From positions 248,001 through 312,000 of the forward strand of contig JAAKBF010000354.1 of the NCBI GenBank assembly GCA_012656075.1: a stretch of 64,000 nucleotides of DNA. The letters are read 5' to 3'. This DNA is from Phytophthora hibernalis (taxonomy: Eukaryota > Oomycota > Peronosporomycetes > Peronosporales > Peronosporaceae). Position 1 is the stretch's first letter. Each line of letters starts with the position of its first letter. Shown piece by piece: positions 12,428-23,206 of this stretch. A program made the translations under genes and the position numbers. Under the pieces are notes generated by a model that ran no database searches, had not been told where the DNA came from, and saw nothing but the letters and a program-made list of their open reading frames with translations.

Positions 12428-12560
12428 TCGTGAAGTAGCTCGCAAGTTCGTGAAGTAGCTTGCGAGTACGTGCAGTGGCTCGTAACTAGCTCGTAACTTC
12501 GTGAAGTGACTGTACGTTAGGTGAAGTAGCCGTACGCCGCGAAGTAGCCGTACGAAGGCC
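12428..12560. repeat. Degenerate tandem repeat, unit about 20 bp
   Basis: The unit CGTGAAGTAGCTCGCAAGTT and variants (CGTGAAGTAGCTTGCGAG, CGTGCAGTGGCTCGTAAC, GGTGAAGTAGCCGTACG, GCGAAGTAGCCGTACG) repeats six or seven times head to tail. It lies upstream of gypsy gag A on that element's strand, so it may be part of its leader or LTR. Confidence 0.7.
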
Positions 12561-13882
12561 CCAAGCCGTCTACTCAGGAATGCGCAAGTTGCAAAGGGAG
12601 AGTCCTTCGCCGCTTCCGGCCGAATGTGCCCACCGCCTGCTCACTAATCTTGTCAGCTTCCACGTGTCCTTTGCCCGAGATCTTTCCACCGTTTGCTAGA
12701 CACGCGGCTGCTTGACTGCCTGCAGCTGCCTCACTTCGCACGCGTACGGTCTCTTCTGCGTTGACTTCACCGTCTGAGTGCTGGGGCAAGCGCACACTTT
12801 GCACGATGGGCCCAAACTCGGCACAATCTGAATGAAATGGTTCAGGATATTCCCACGTAAGTGAAACATTCTCATCTTGAATCATAGATGTCATACATTG
12901 TTGGTTATCACGCTTATTGGTCCTCAGCTCTGGACATATATACACACATTTTTAGGGTCTTCTTCTTCTGCCCGACGGCTACTGAATCCGCATCCAGCGA
13001 TCTTGTTAGTTTAACGACCCTTCCCCAGAAAGTGCCGTGGGATCCATAAGCTGATCCAGAATGGTTGGAGGCAAATCCTTCAGTGTGCCCTTACGGGTGA
13101 GTTTCTTCGCTTCAAATGCCTTCCTGTCTTCACATCATTCATCGTGGAATTGTTCACACTTCTTGCACGGCCGAATCTTCCACTTACGTACTGGGTGACC
13201 GCGTCTCTGACAGCGTTCACACAGTATGTCTGCCGAGCAATTCTCTGGTCGGTGACTAAATTCACCGCATCCTTCACAAAACTTGTTTTGATCTGGGGTT
13301 TTATGGTGATGCATCGGAGAGCCTGGACTTGGATTCGGCTTGGGCTGGACTAGATGCTGATTCGGAAGTGGCGGGCGCCAACCTGTATTCTCCATTACCT
13401 GGTACACTGACTTGTCGAGGCCTTCAGGAGTCCACGTCGTGTTGAAGGCAACACTCGTGGTTCTTGTGCAACATAAGTCTGGGCCACCACTGGCTGAACC
13501 AGTGCCGGCATTGCTTCCGGCTCTTGGTCCTGGAAGTACTCTTGCTTCTCTTCTTGTCCTGGTTCATTATCACTATGGGTGAGGTAAGCTCGTCCAGATG
13601 GTTAAGGTTTGCTAAAGCGCCCCTGTCGGAGGTTGTCCGCCCTGCGATTCCGTTGAACAGACGAGCATTCCAAATCTTCGTTCTGCCATTATTCCTCATG
13701 GTGACGAAGTACAGTTTTCAAGTCATCAATACTGTGAAAACGTTGAACTTCAAACTGGTCCTGACACTCGAGTTGAGAAGTTTCCGAGCGAATCGTTTGA
13801 TGTGTTGTCCACGGCTCTTAGCTTATCGGTTGCATCGCACTCCAACTTTGGTGGCTGCTGCATTCAGTCGATAGAAAAACTA

Positions 13883-15370
13883 TATACCTATGCCAGTCCA
13901 ATCTGGCAAGAGTGCAGACCGAAGTGGAGTGAAGTACATGAAATAACATCATAATATTTAGATTTTTTCCTTAAATATCGAGATAGAGCAAACTGGCTAT
14001 TGTCAGCCGAAAGTGGTGGTTGGGAACGCACTTGGCGACTTCCTCGCTGGCACTATGCCAAGCGAGCTCAAGCACACACTTGCCGTTTGGACGCGTGTCC
14101 TCGACGCGCTCAACATGACGAAAAATGGCTTCTGGTGGCTCATTACAATGGGATACCTCCCACCACCGCTCGCCGTATCGTCGACAAGAGATCCCCGAGG
14201 TCAAGCAGCGGGTGGCGCGCGTGCAGGGTCCACCAAGTGCATGGTAAGCATGGAAGAGGCCCTCGTGGAGCATGCAGAAGAAACCTTCCTGTACACGCTA
14301 ACCCAGATGCAAGACATGATCACGTTTGACTTCAGCGTACGTCTTAGTACGTCTCTGGTTAGTCAGAAGCTGTGTGGAAAGTTGTACACTATGAAGCAGG
14401 TAGAATGCTTGACATTGGTGCAAAATCATATTGTACTTACTGACTTTTCATATAATGTACATATAGGTCCGGATCGAGTCCTCGACATAAAACAACGCAC
14501 ATAACATCGAAAAGCGTCGTGTTTTCGCGGAAGCCCTTCTGAAGCATGAGCGCGAAGGCACGTTCATTGTTTACTACGACGAGACGAACTTATCTGTATT
14601 GCTAGCGTTCTCAAGGGGATCAATTGAAGGCACACGAGTCGTTGTAAAGCTGCCCCCTTCCAAGGAAAACAATTTGCAAATTGAACGTGCAATTTCAACC
14701 GATGTAGGCCTCTTGCACTATGCTACCAAGCGGGGCAGTATCCGAATGGACGTAAACGCTTCCTTCGTGGATGCGATTTACGACGCCGCTAATGCGCATG
14801 AGGTATACCAGGCCGATTTTGCTGGTAAACCCGTAGTGATGGTGCTGGACAAAGTGCCAGCGCACAGTCAAACGGAAGACCTGGTCCGCAGCCGCAGCGA
14901 CCTTGTGTTGCTTCGACTCGGACCATTCTCGCCGATGTGCAACCCTATCGAAGGTACGAGCGGTCGGTAATATACATGTACTTGTCACTAATCGTGTACC
15001 ATGCAATGTTGTTTTGATTGTTTTAGCATACTGAAGGTGCGGATTAAGAGCTACCTTTCTCTCAGCCATGAAGAGATGGAGAACGTGCCCCGCGGGAAAT
15101 GCAAGAGCGCCGTATGCAGTTTCTGGAGAAGGCGGCTGAGCACTGCATTTTATGCATGGACCTGGTCTTGTTAATTGGATGACTCGGCACTGTGCGCACG
15201 CGGTCGCAGCGGCAAAGCGGGGTAAGGAGATTTAGTAAGGCACGTTGGCCGCTTTGATCTGGAGACTGTCCACTTTGGCTTGAGTAAATTTTCACTTTTC
15301 ACTTTTCAACATTCAACTTTGAATTTTAAATTGGTCTGAACTCTTGCCGGATTGGACTGGCAAAGGTGAA
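13883..15370 (+). mobile_element. Tc1/mariner element, about 1.5 kb, inserted in gypsy gag
   Basis: The left terminal repeat (13883-13920, containing TGCCAGTCCAATCTGG) and the right one (15333-15370) are inverted copies of each other over about 38 bp with a few mismatches. TA lies at the outer edges (13881-13882 and 15371-15372), the target duplication of this superfamily. The inside encodes the transposase pseudogene given next. Removing the element joins two halves of one gag domain, so both the boundary and the insertion event are supported. Confidence 0.75.
14013..15180 (+). pseudogene. Tc1/mariner (IS630-type) DDE transposase, degraded
   Basis: An N-terminal part with GGARAGSTKC and LSTSLVSQKLCGKLYT (helix-turn-helix and linker) is followed by YYDETN at about 14570, which holds the first catalytic Asp. 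VVKLPPSKENNLQIERAIS follows, then VVMVLDKVPAH at about 14830-14870 (second Asp; the family usually has LDNAPAH, so Asn is changed) and SPMCNPIE at about 14930-14952 (third acidic residue). After NPIE a gap of about 60-70 bases, with a GT donor at 14954 but no clean acceptor, precedes CFSILKVRIKSYLSLSHEEM. The frame is lost near 14210, near 14500 and after 15085. The catalytic triad is visible but the protein cannot be made from this copy. Confidence 0.75.
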
Positions 15371-18300
15371 TAGGCGTTTCCGTCTTCTTCTGCGAGATCG
15401 TGTAGTTCCGTTGGATATCTTCGACTTGCAATATTTCGCCTTGAACGCCTTAGAGAGGTTCGCTCAGTCTCAGCGCACTTGTTTTGGCAACTGTGAGGGA
15501 CATTTTCGTGCAGCAATCGATAACTTCAGTTTCAGTTCATTCGGTCGGTCAAGGCGCCCTGAATTCCCATCGTCAAAATATTTCTCACCAGCGCATTCTT
15601 TCTGGGAACTGCGCTTTCTCGTCAAAGTCCTCCAGTGTACTCGAACTCACGTACTGGTAGATCGTCATTGTTGAACCACCACCGTCCATAGTCGTTGTCA
15701 TGATCGCATTCGTAGGAACATCAACTAGAGAGCTGTCTGAGTCATTAGAACTGGAATCACTTTCATCCGAATCTGGATCGGAGTCCAAAGGGTGGCGACC
15801 GTTTCATGCCGGCTTTGGGGTGGTCTCTTCTTGGGCGGCAGCTTCTTGTCTTCCTTCTTCGGATCTTTGTTGTTCTTTGAAAAGATCACCCTGGATAGAG
15901 TGGACTTGGCCGCACTGGATGGAGGTTCAGCTTTAACTTGAGTCGTCAAGGGGCGGAGTAGTGCTAGCCATGGCGTCTTCCTTGGTTGTAGTCCAATTTT
16001 CCATTCGAGAGTGCGACTTCCAATTGAGCAGCGTGGAGACCATCAACAGTGACTGTATTGGCCTCTTCACGCAGTTTACTTGCGCTGTTCTTCAGCTGAC
16101 TGGTTGGTACCGGGTACAAAGTAGTCTGTACTGATTCAGGCTTGACTTGGACGACTGGATCAGGTTTGACTTGGACGACTGGATCAGCTTCGGGTGTCAC
16201 TTCAGCAGCTTGTGCCGACATTCGAGCTGCGTGTATCTCACGCAACTGCACAGTCTGGAACCGTTTAATGTTCCGCGCAGCTTCGCATTCACGACTGCGT
16301 TCCATCTCCAGTGACTGGGGTTTCTTATTGGGATAATGCAGTTGACCGTCCAGATCTAGTCCAGTCTGGTCAGACGCTTTTGCACGACTCGCTCCATTTT
16401 CAGCTCGCTGCTGTTCCCATCGCTGCGTAAATTCAGCTTCCAACCGTCGACGTTCGATTAGTGCGGCTTCCACGCGGGCTGCTTCAATGGCTTCAGATAT
16501 CAGTCGCTGCTGCTCCGCGTGTGCTTGATCTGGGTTCACTCGTTCCAGATCAGTCGGTACTAGGTAGCTCCCAGCTTCCACCTCGGGGCATACACTCTGG
16601 AAGACATCTGCGATGCGATCATCTGGATGGCATTAAACGCCGTCTGGAGTCCTTCACCTAGTCGAACATCCGGAGCTTCCTGCTTCGGTTCCATTCTCGC
16701 TAAAGCTTCTTGCGTTTGACGCATTGCATTCAGCGCGGCTTGAGACGCCCTGACATCGATGATCGACCAGACTAACTCGATCGTCCGAAATGACAGGAGC
16801 GACTCGACGCACGTCTTGACTTCGACGACTTCACTCACGGTTTTCAGAAAAGTAGTGACGAGTTCGCTCAGGATCAACCGATCGTGTTTTACTAAGTGGG
16901 AGACTCGGGCTGGTGCGTCTAGATGCAAGAATGTCGTCCCGACGAAGTCCAACAGTGACGTTCACTGCGACTCGTGATGTGATCAGATGCTGTCATAATG
17001 ACATCGTCTGGATCCACCGGCACTGATCCGAGTCGTGAGGTAGTTCAAGCGATCTGTACTCCGAATCCTCCACCAGACGGAATGTTTCCAGCCTGAGCAG
17101 TCATCACCAAGGATCCATATCCAAACGAGGGTATATGAGTTATCGCTCCTTGTCCTTCAGGCCATACAGACTAAGCCTCTGAGCTCTCACTGGGTGATTT
17201 TGAGTCTTGTGTGACACTCGACATAAACTCATCCGATCCGGCGGCCGTTCCAAACAGACTCGAGAGGGGGTCAGGGTTGATGCTTCGGCGTGGGCTCTGT
17301 AGGCGAGGATGCAGCGTAGCGCGCCTCGGGTGTAGTCGCCATAACCGCAACAAATACAAATACAAAGACTCGAGAGGGAGTGCGAAGACCTGGACGCTAT
17401 TCCGGGGTTCGTCGAAGCACGTTCGATCAGTGTAACTGCGCTATGTGCTTCTTCCTGCGAATGATACGAAGGCAATGAGCTCAACGATCGCATTGATGAC
17501 AGCCGAGGAGGTGCTTGCTGTGAACGCTTTGGACGCGGCTCACTGTCTGACCAAACCCCTCGGACTTTTCGCCCGTCTAAAACCAGACACTCTCAATCAC
17601 AGAACAAAATCGCGACCCAGTAAGCCAGCTTCGTAGTCTGTCATTAGCAGGTCTCGATCAGCATTCTCAGCATGATATTCTAAAATTGGCAACTTCGGTT
17701 GACCCGATGAAATCTCGGTCGACTATTGATCCGGTGATGCAGATTGATTTGCTTCCACAATCCGACATGGCACACCGACAGGCACTTCACGCCACTCGAT
17801 GAGTTCCAGAGCCAGAAAATGCTGAATGTCTTCACGACTGAACGGAAAAGACTCGGCGCAGCACGTGACAACACTGAATGGAACCATGCGGGGATTAGGT
17901 TTCGGAAACGAAACCCAGCATCCGACAGCAATGTTTGTGTCAGAACAATACATTCGCGCGGGTTTAGCCAACTGATCACAATAGCGGTAAGGTCTTGAGC
18001 TATACTCAGATCAGATCGCACTAGGCAAAGCTCACTGATTCAAGTACCTGCCGGACTGGATGAATTCACCCTGTCGTACAAGTACTTGGACGTTGCTAAC
18101 ATAGCCATCCACCATCGTTGGAAAACCAGTGGGTGTCGGACTCGCGTACTCGACCTTGAGAGGGAGAACCTCATCATCGCGGACTAGTTCCCACCGTCTC
18201 ATTTGGTTCGCCATGCACGCTTTAGTATTCGCCTCACTCATCTGGGTCCCATCGACATAAGGTTCAATGGCGAGACTCACTTGATCCGCGGCTCCAGATT

Positions 18301-18950
18301 CGCTTAGTATGAAACCATTCGATGACGGTTCCGACTTCAACTGCTGCGGGGCTTCCGGATTCGTTTCCAACTTCGGCTGTAACTCCACAGCTTGCATTGG
18401 GGCCAAACTTCGCGCTGCAACAGGAACATCTTCTGCGTCATCGCGTATGACTTCTTCTTGGACAGTCATCAGTGGAGATTCTCGTTTCATCTTCGGTGCC
18501 TTATCCACAATACCCACTTCTTCATCCGGCTGAAGAGCGTCAACTACTCGATCCTCAACCGGGGTAGTAGTCTTTACGGCGCCTCCCACTGACGCCTATA
18601 CGGGTTCATTCGGAATAAACACCCTCATCCCGGTCCCATTCCTGGCTCCGGGTCACCTCCAGAGTTGTTTCCGGAGTCATCATCCAGGCGAGCTTGGTGC
18701 GCATCCTGGGCAACATCTTCCAGAATCAGCTCATCTTGAACTGCCGACGACTCCTTCGCTTCCTTCACTTCTTGGGCTGCTTTCCGCTGCGCAGTATTTG
18801 CCTTCCGAGCATCACGGCGGACTTCATCCAGCGACCTCTACTCTTCAGGTGGCAATCCCTGCGCTCGACTCGACTGATGCGACACATCTCCGCGTACGCC
18901 ACCTCGTCTTCCTTCTCGTGCTTCTCCTCTTCCAGTCATACTCACTAAAG

Positions 18951-21900
18951 TTAGTAGTAACTCAGAACCACGACCCAATCAATATAAAAACAACTCGCGG
19001 TTCCGATCCTTGGAACCAAATCCGGGCACGCGCACCAGTTGAGGCGAGGCGGGTGAACGTCTTTTCGTCCAGAAGTGTATAGCGCTCCCAGACCCTCTCT
19101 GAATGAGACTGTCTAGAACCACTGAATGATAATATCACCCAGTGTGACGTGTGTCCTTGACGCAATCCCTATAGGTATCGTTTACATTCGGGTATCCCGG
19201 ACCACACTGCTTGAAATGAGTTGTTAGCGTACACGAATTTAATACAGGATGAGTACCGAGATCCGCCAGCCCACTGAAATAAGCAACGAGGCACAACTGA
19301 ATGGGGTGGACCCCAAGAGATCTCTCCTTCAGACAACCCAACAAAAACAGAGTTCCAAATACATATATACAGCCACACTAAATTCTTATAGACTTATAAG
19401 TGTGTGGGGAGTCATTTCGCCAGTCTCACTTGGAGCTAACACCCAGAGTACAGGTCAACACTGGATGAATTCTCACACAACGCGCACCACCCTCTCTTAG
19501 TAAGGGACAATCATCTTCCTCACACACAAATACACTTCTTCTTCACACAGTAGTCAATGAATCGAGTCTTACGGGTGACTACTACATACATCTAACACCG
19601 CAGGGTAATATGAAATGAACGCCACTCAATGAGCAACGCGCAAATAGTGTTTGTGAACAGACGGATCAGTCCAACCGCACGAGCCGTCAGTCCCCGCCTT
19701 ATTCGAACCTGATCTTTTCGGGAGCCACGCAGCCAGACTCGTGTTCCGGCACAACTTCGAGCGTCCGTAGCTTCGGGCCCCGGAAATTGGTCCGGTCAGC
19801 TTGACCTCCACGGGGCACTAGATTCCGACCATTCCGCACTTTCGCGAGACCGTGTGTCTTGCTCTTGGCAAATTGAACTCTGTTTGTTGTTATCTTATCT
19901 TCGCTATCTTTGGTCTATTTTGTATGTCATGCCTCCAATCTTCCGTCCGCTCCTGCTGGCTTAACTGGTTTCACTAGGTGACTTGATGGTGGCGAACGTC
20001 TTGGTGCGCATTGATGGCGGTGATCATCTGGGTGCAGGGCCACACATCATTTGATGATGATGACGCCTGGGTAAGGTTCCGTGAAGAGATACACTGGAAC
20101 CGACCCTTCACCTAGTTCGACCTTTTATCCAGGATATCTTCACCAATCTTGGCTCGTTCAGGATGTCCTCATGATTATCGGTCATTTGGTACATAGCACA
20201 TCCTCATTTAAGGTGGGTTGGTTCTGGATTGGGAATCTCATCGAGAGTATTGAGATATGACTCTCAAAGTTTGTACTTGAATGTTGGAGTTTGGATCGCT
20301 CGTGGCGACCATGTGTGTTTTGGCGTTGGCATAATGCCGTGGAGTCCTTGATGGATCTTGTTCGGTGCTTTGAACCAAGTCGAGGCAGGCTGCTACTTGG
20401 GATACGTTCACCAAGAGCACTTCTATACCGTAGGTTGTCCTGCTGTCAGGGAATAGGCGGTTCGGACACGGTGTATCGTAATATCGCCGAATGCAGCCTC
20501 ATCCGATGGACACCTCCCGACCTGTGAGACCACCCATGTCTGCACCTTCAATCCCCTTTACTCCCAACGGTCACTTGTCATACGCTTCATAATGACGCCA
20601 TACTGCATCTCTCTCCACTCATCCTGTCCAAATATTCCATTAGACAGCAGCTGGGAAAAATCCACAGCCACTTTGTATCAGCAGCGCGATAATCTAGTCA
20701 CGACAGGCTCGATGCAAAAATGACGCGTCAACAGCTTCGTTGAGATCATCTGCAACGGCTTGGCACTTAGTACATAAGGCGCTGAATGCGACCTAGGACG
20801 AGCCACGATGTGTATCAGTTTCTCACAGTCACGCTGATTAAAGCGCGCCCGTGTGGGTCGACAACGCGAAACGGAGGGCCTCGTCGAGCACTTCTAGCAC
20901 CTCTGGGTCTACCATGTTTCCTTTGGTTTCCTTTTGATCTTCTACCAAGTGCAAACTCCGAATGATGGATACACGTAATTATACGGACCACACGGGAGCA
21001 AACCGTGTTTCAAGAAATTTACAGTTTACATTTTACCAGAGCGCCAGACGAAGTGCATACCACAGTTTGGGATTCTTAAAACTACGTTAGAAAACGATCA
21101 CTAATGTCGAGCGCTTGCCACTAGCAGGTTGTCAGTGCCTTTTTGCAATCACAATTTACCAAGGACCTCTTACAGTTAGTATGCGCACTTATTTTAGTAA
21201 ATTTTGTACAGCGTGCACTAGACCTATATGTCCGACCACATCCTCGGCACATCTCCTGCTCCTGCTTCGCAGCCGCAGCATCAGCTAGTGCGTAGATGTT
21301 AATCTTAGTTGCACAAACGTTAAGTACATGTGCTATCTCGGTCAAGCCATCCCGTCGCGCTAAGGCTTTAAGAGTAGCAGTTTTGCATTTCGGACTTACT
21401 GGTAGCCATTTGCATGGCGACTAGCTCCCAGCCCGCAGCTCCTGCCAGCGCGTGCAGCCCTTGCATTGCAACGCGCTCCATTCGCGCAAACTCAATGCCT
21501 CATTTGTTTCGCACCTGGTTGAAGTGGACGTTACAGGCAACATCAAAGTAAGTTATCTTGTTTAAGGGGATTTTTTATCGATGTTAGAGTCACACAGCCG
21601 GTTTGTGCCTTCGTACCTAAGAGCGCATAATAGTCACCGTGTCAGTCATTTCCTCTGAGTGAACAGTGGACAAAGACACAGAAGGCACAAACCAGGAATA
21701 TATTACGCGCGCGGATTTCATAAATTTCATCAAATTTAGACATCTTACTCAAGGGAGTTGATTGCGCATACGATAATGCCGGCTTCTCGTCTAAATGTCG
21801 TACGAACACAATTTGGTGTTGCGCGAATGTGCGCATGACTTGTGATTTTGACTTCAAAAAGCTAACTCGGACAGAGCAACACTCAAAACACCTCTTCGAC

Positions 21901-22017
21901 TTCAGCATGACATGAAGCAATGCTATCTATTTCCTGGGAACGAATACGAGTAAAGAATCTTTTTAACATTAAATGGTCGACCGCAAGTACTATTTAGTCT
22001 TAGGTACTATAGCTTCC
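18951..22017. other. No recognised gene; possible gypsy 5' region
   Basis: The part next to gag B (about 18.95-20.2 kb) could hold the leader and LTR of that element, but I cannot identify a matching second LTR or a primer-binding site. From 20.2 to 22.0 kb only short frames occur, with no domain. Confidence 0.35.
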
Positions 22018-22224
22018 CTATGCATGCAGTGCCTTCAGCAGATACCGCATCCTGAAGTATCGTAGAAGGATTTTTGACGGGGACGTTGGCAAGGCTATTC
22101 CTCTCACGGTACACTCGAAGAACAGCAGCACCAGCGGACCGCAGTTGTAGCCATCCGATTGCTTCAAACGTTCCTCTCGTTTAGCTACCATCGACTTCGT
22201 GGTCTCGACGAAAAAAAAATACAT
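22018..22224 (-). pseudogene. Ulp1-like cysteine protease C-terminal fragment
   Basis: The frame contains QSDGYNCGPLVLLFFE. This matches the active-site region of Ulp1/C48 SUMO proteases (Gln oxyanion residue, then Asp, then the nucleophilic Cys in NCG). Only about 60 residues remain; the His and Asp members of the triad should lie upstream and are not visible. Such fragments in oomycetes usually belong to transposons that captured a Ulp1 domain. There is no start or upstream exon, so it is a remnant. Confidence 0.5.
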
Positions 22225-22671
22225 GTACTTCGAAGTGCAACATGAGAGTCAAAGGTGGGAATTCAGCGGCTATTCACCGCCAGGCAACACTATCTATCAA
22301 CAAATACCCAACATTGCCATGAACACATGTGATTGAGCGGGCTGTGCTGCCTCGGATCACCAGAGTCTCTGTTATTGAAGTCGCCACGAGCTTGTAAATT
22401 CATCGCCGTCATAAATGCATGTGCATTAGGAAACTCCTCCGAGAGCAAACAAGCATGGCCTAGCTGAACAGGATCGAAAGATATATAATTCTAAAAGAGA
22501 TACTTCGAAGTACACTACTGCTACTGTACATGTACAGTACATATCCTGGTGGTCGTCGACCACTGGTCGATACATCTATACACTACAAATTACAAATTCA
22601 TTCATAGCTCTTCCTCTGTTTTCTGCTTGGATTATTATTAATAAATGGCATGCATTATACTTGGAAAGTGC

Positions 22672-22975
22672 TTACGTAGACCAACTATCTCGCTAAAGCC
22701 AGGCGAATAACCCTAGTACCTGAAAAGCAACCAAAGTCGCCGGCTTCGGCCGGCGAGATCAAGCGCAGCGCAGCAAGACTAGGGTCAAATGAACGGGCTT
22801 GGCCAGAGAGGTTTAGCATCGACGTGCGAAGCGAAGTCTTCGCGCGGTGTGCTAAACCTCGACATTTGCCACGCCACTCCCCGGAGGAGGTTTAGGGGTC
22901 AGGGGTACAGCTGCTGTAAGAGGTGCTTACGTTGCAGGATAGTGGGTTTTATGTCCATTTAGTTGGTCTACGTAA
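22672..22975. mobile_element. 304-bp MITE-like element with 16-bp terminal inverted repeats
   Basis: TTACGTAGACCAACTA at 22672-22687 is matched by its exact reverse complement at 22960-22975. Inside lie a GCCGGC/GCCGGC hairpin (about 22740-22755) and a larger stem with GAGGTTTAGCA against TGCTAAACCTC (about 22817-22862). There is no open frame. The target duplication is unclear, so superfamily is not assigned. Confidence 0.6.
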
Positions 22976-23180
22976 CGAGTGCCTTATACTTGAGGTAATT
23001 ATTACTTTTATAAGCTTCAAGAATTAGAAGTTTGATCAGCCCGGTTGTATTATTTTTAATACAGCACTGTCAAATACGTTGAAGTACATGGATTTCCACT
23101 TGGAGATACTCGCCAGCATCATCATTTTAGTGTTTAATAGCACTACCGGTACATGTATTGTCCTTTACATTTATTTTGCC

Positions 23181-23206
23181 GTCTATTTTAGACCTCTAAA
23201 ATAGAC
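23181..23206. repeat. Perfect 12-bp inverted repeat
   Basis: GTCTATTTTAGA at 23181-23192 and its reverse complement at 23195-23206 are separated by CC. A similar motif (TTAGACTT...AAAGTCTAA) occurs near 47760-47790. There is no adjacent gene that it would terminate. Confidence 0.8.

Larger units (their letters stand above)
13080..18950 (-). pseudogene. Ty3/gypsy gag with zinc knuckles (element B), interrupted by a Tc1/mariner insertion
   Basis: The minus strand carries a long gag. A charged N-terminal part (18.95-18.6 kb, LDEVRRDARKANTAQRK) is followed by an acidic linker (18589-18032) and a coiled-coil Gln/Glu/Arg-rich block (16581-15964, with the short repeat DPVVQVKP). Next comes TISQKKTETP at about 15.4 kb. 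After the insertion the same domain resumes with YRLNAAATKVGV at about 13.87-13.83 kb. The C-terminal knuckles lie at about 13.15-13.3 kb: CEGCGEFSHRPENC is a full CX2CX4HX4C, and the second knuckle ends in Trp where Cys is expected. The downstream pol genes are absent. The frame shifts several times. The joining of the two halves across 13883-15370 is the strongest evidence that the insertion landed inside gag. Confidence 0.65.
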
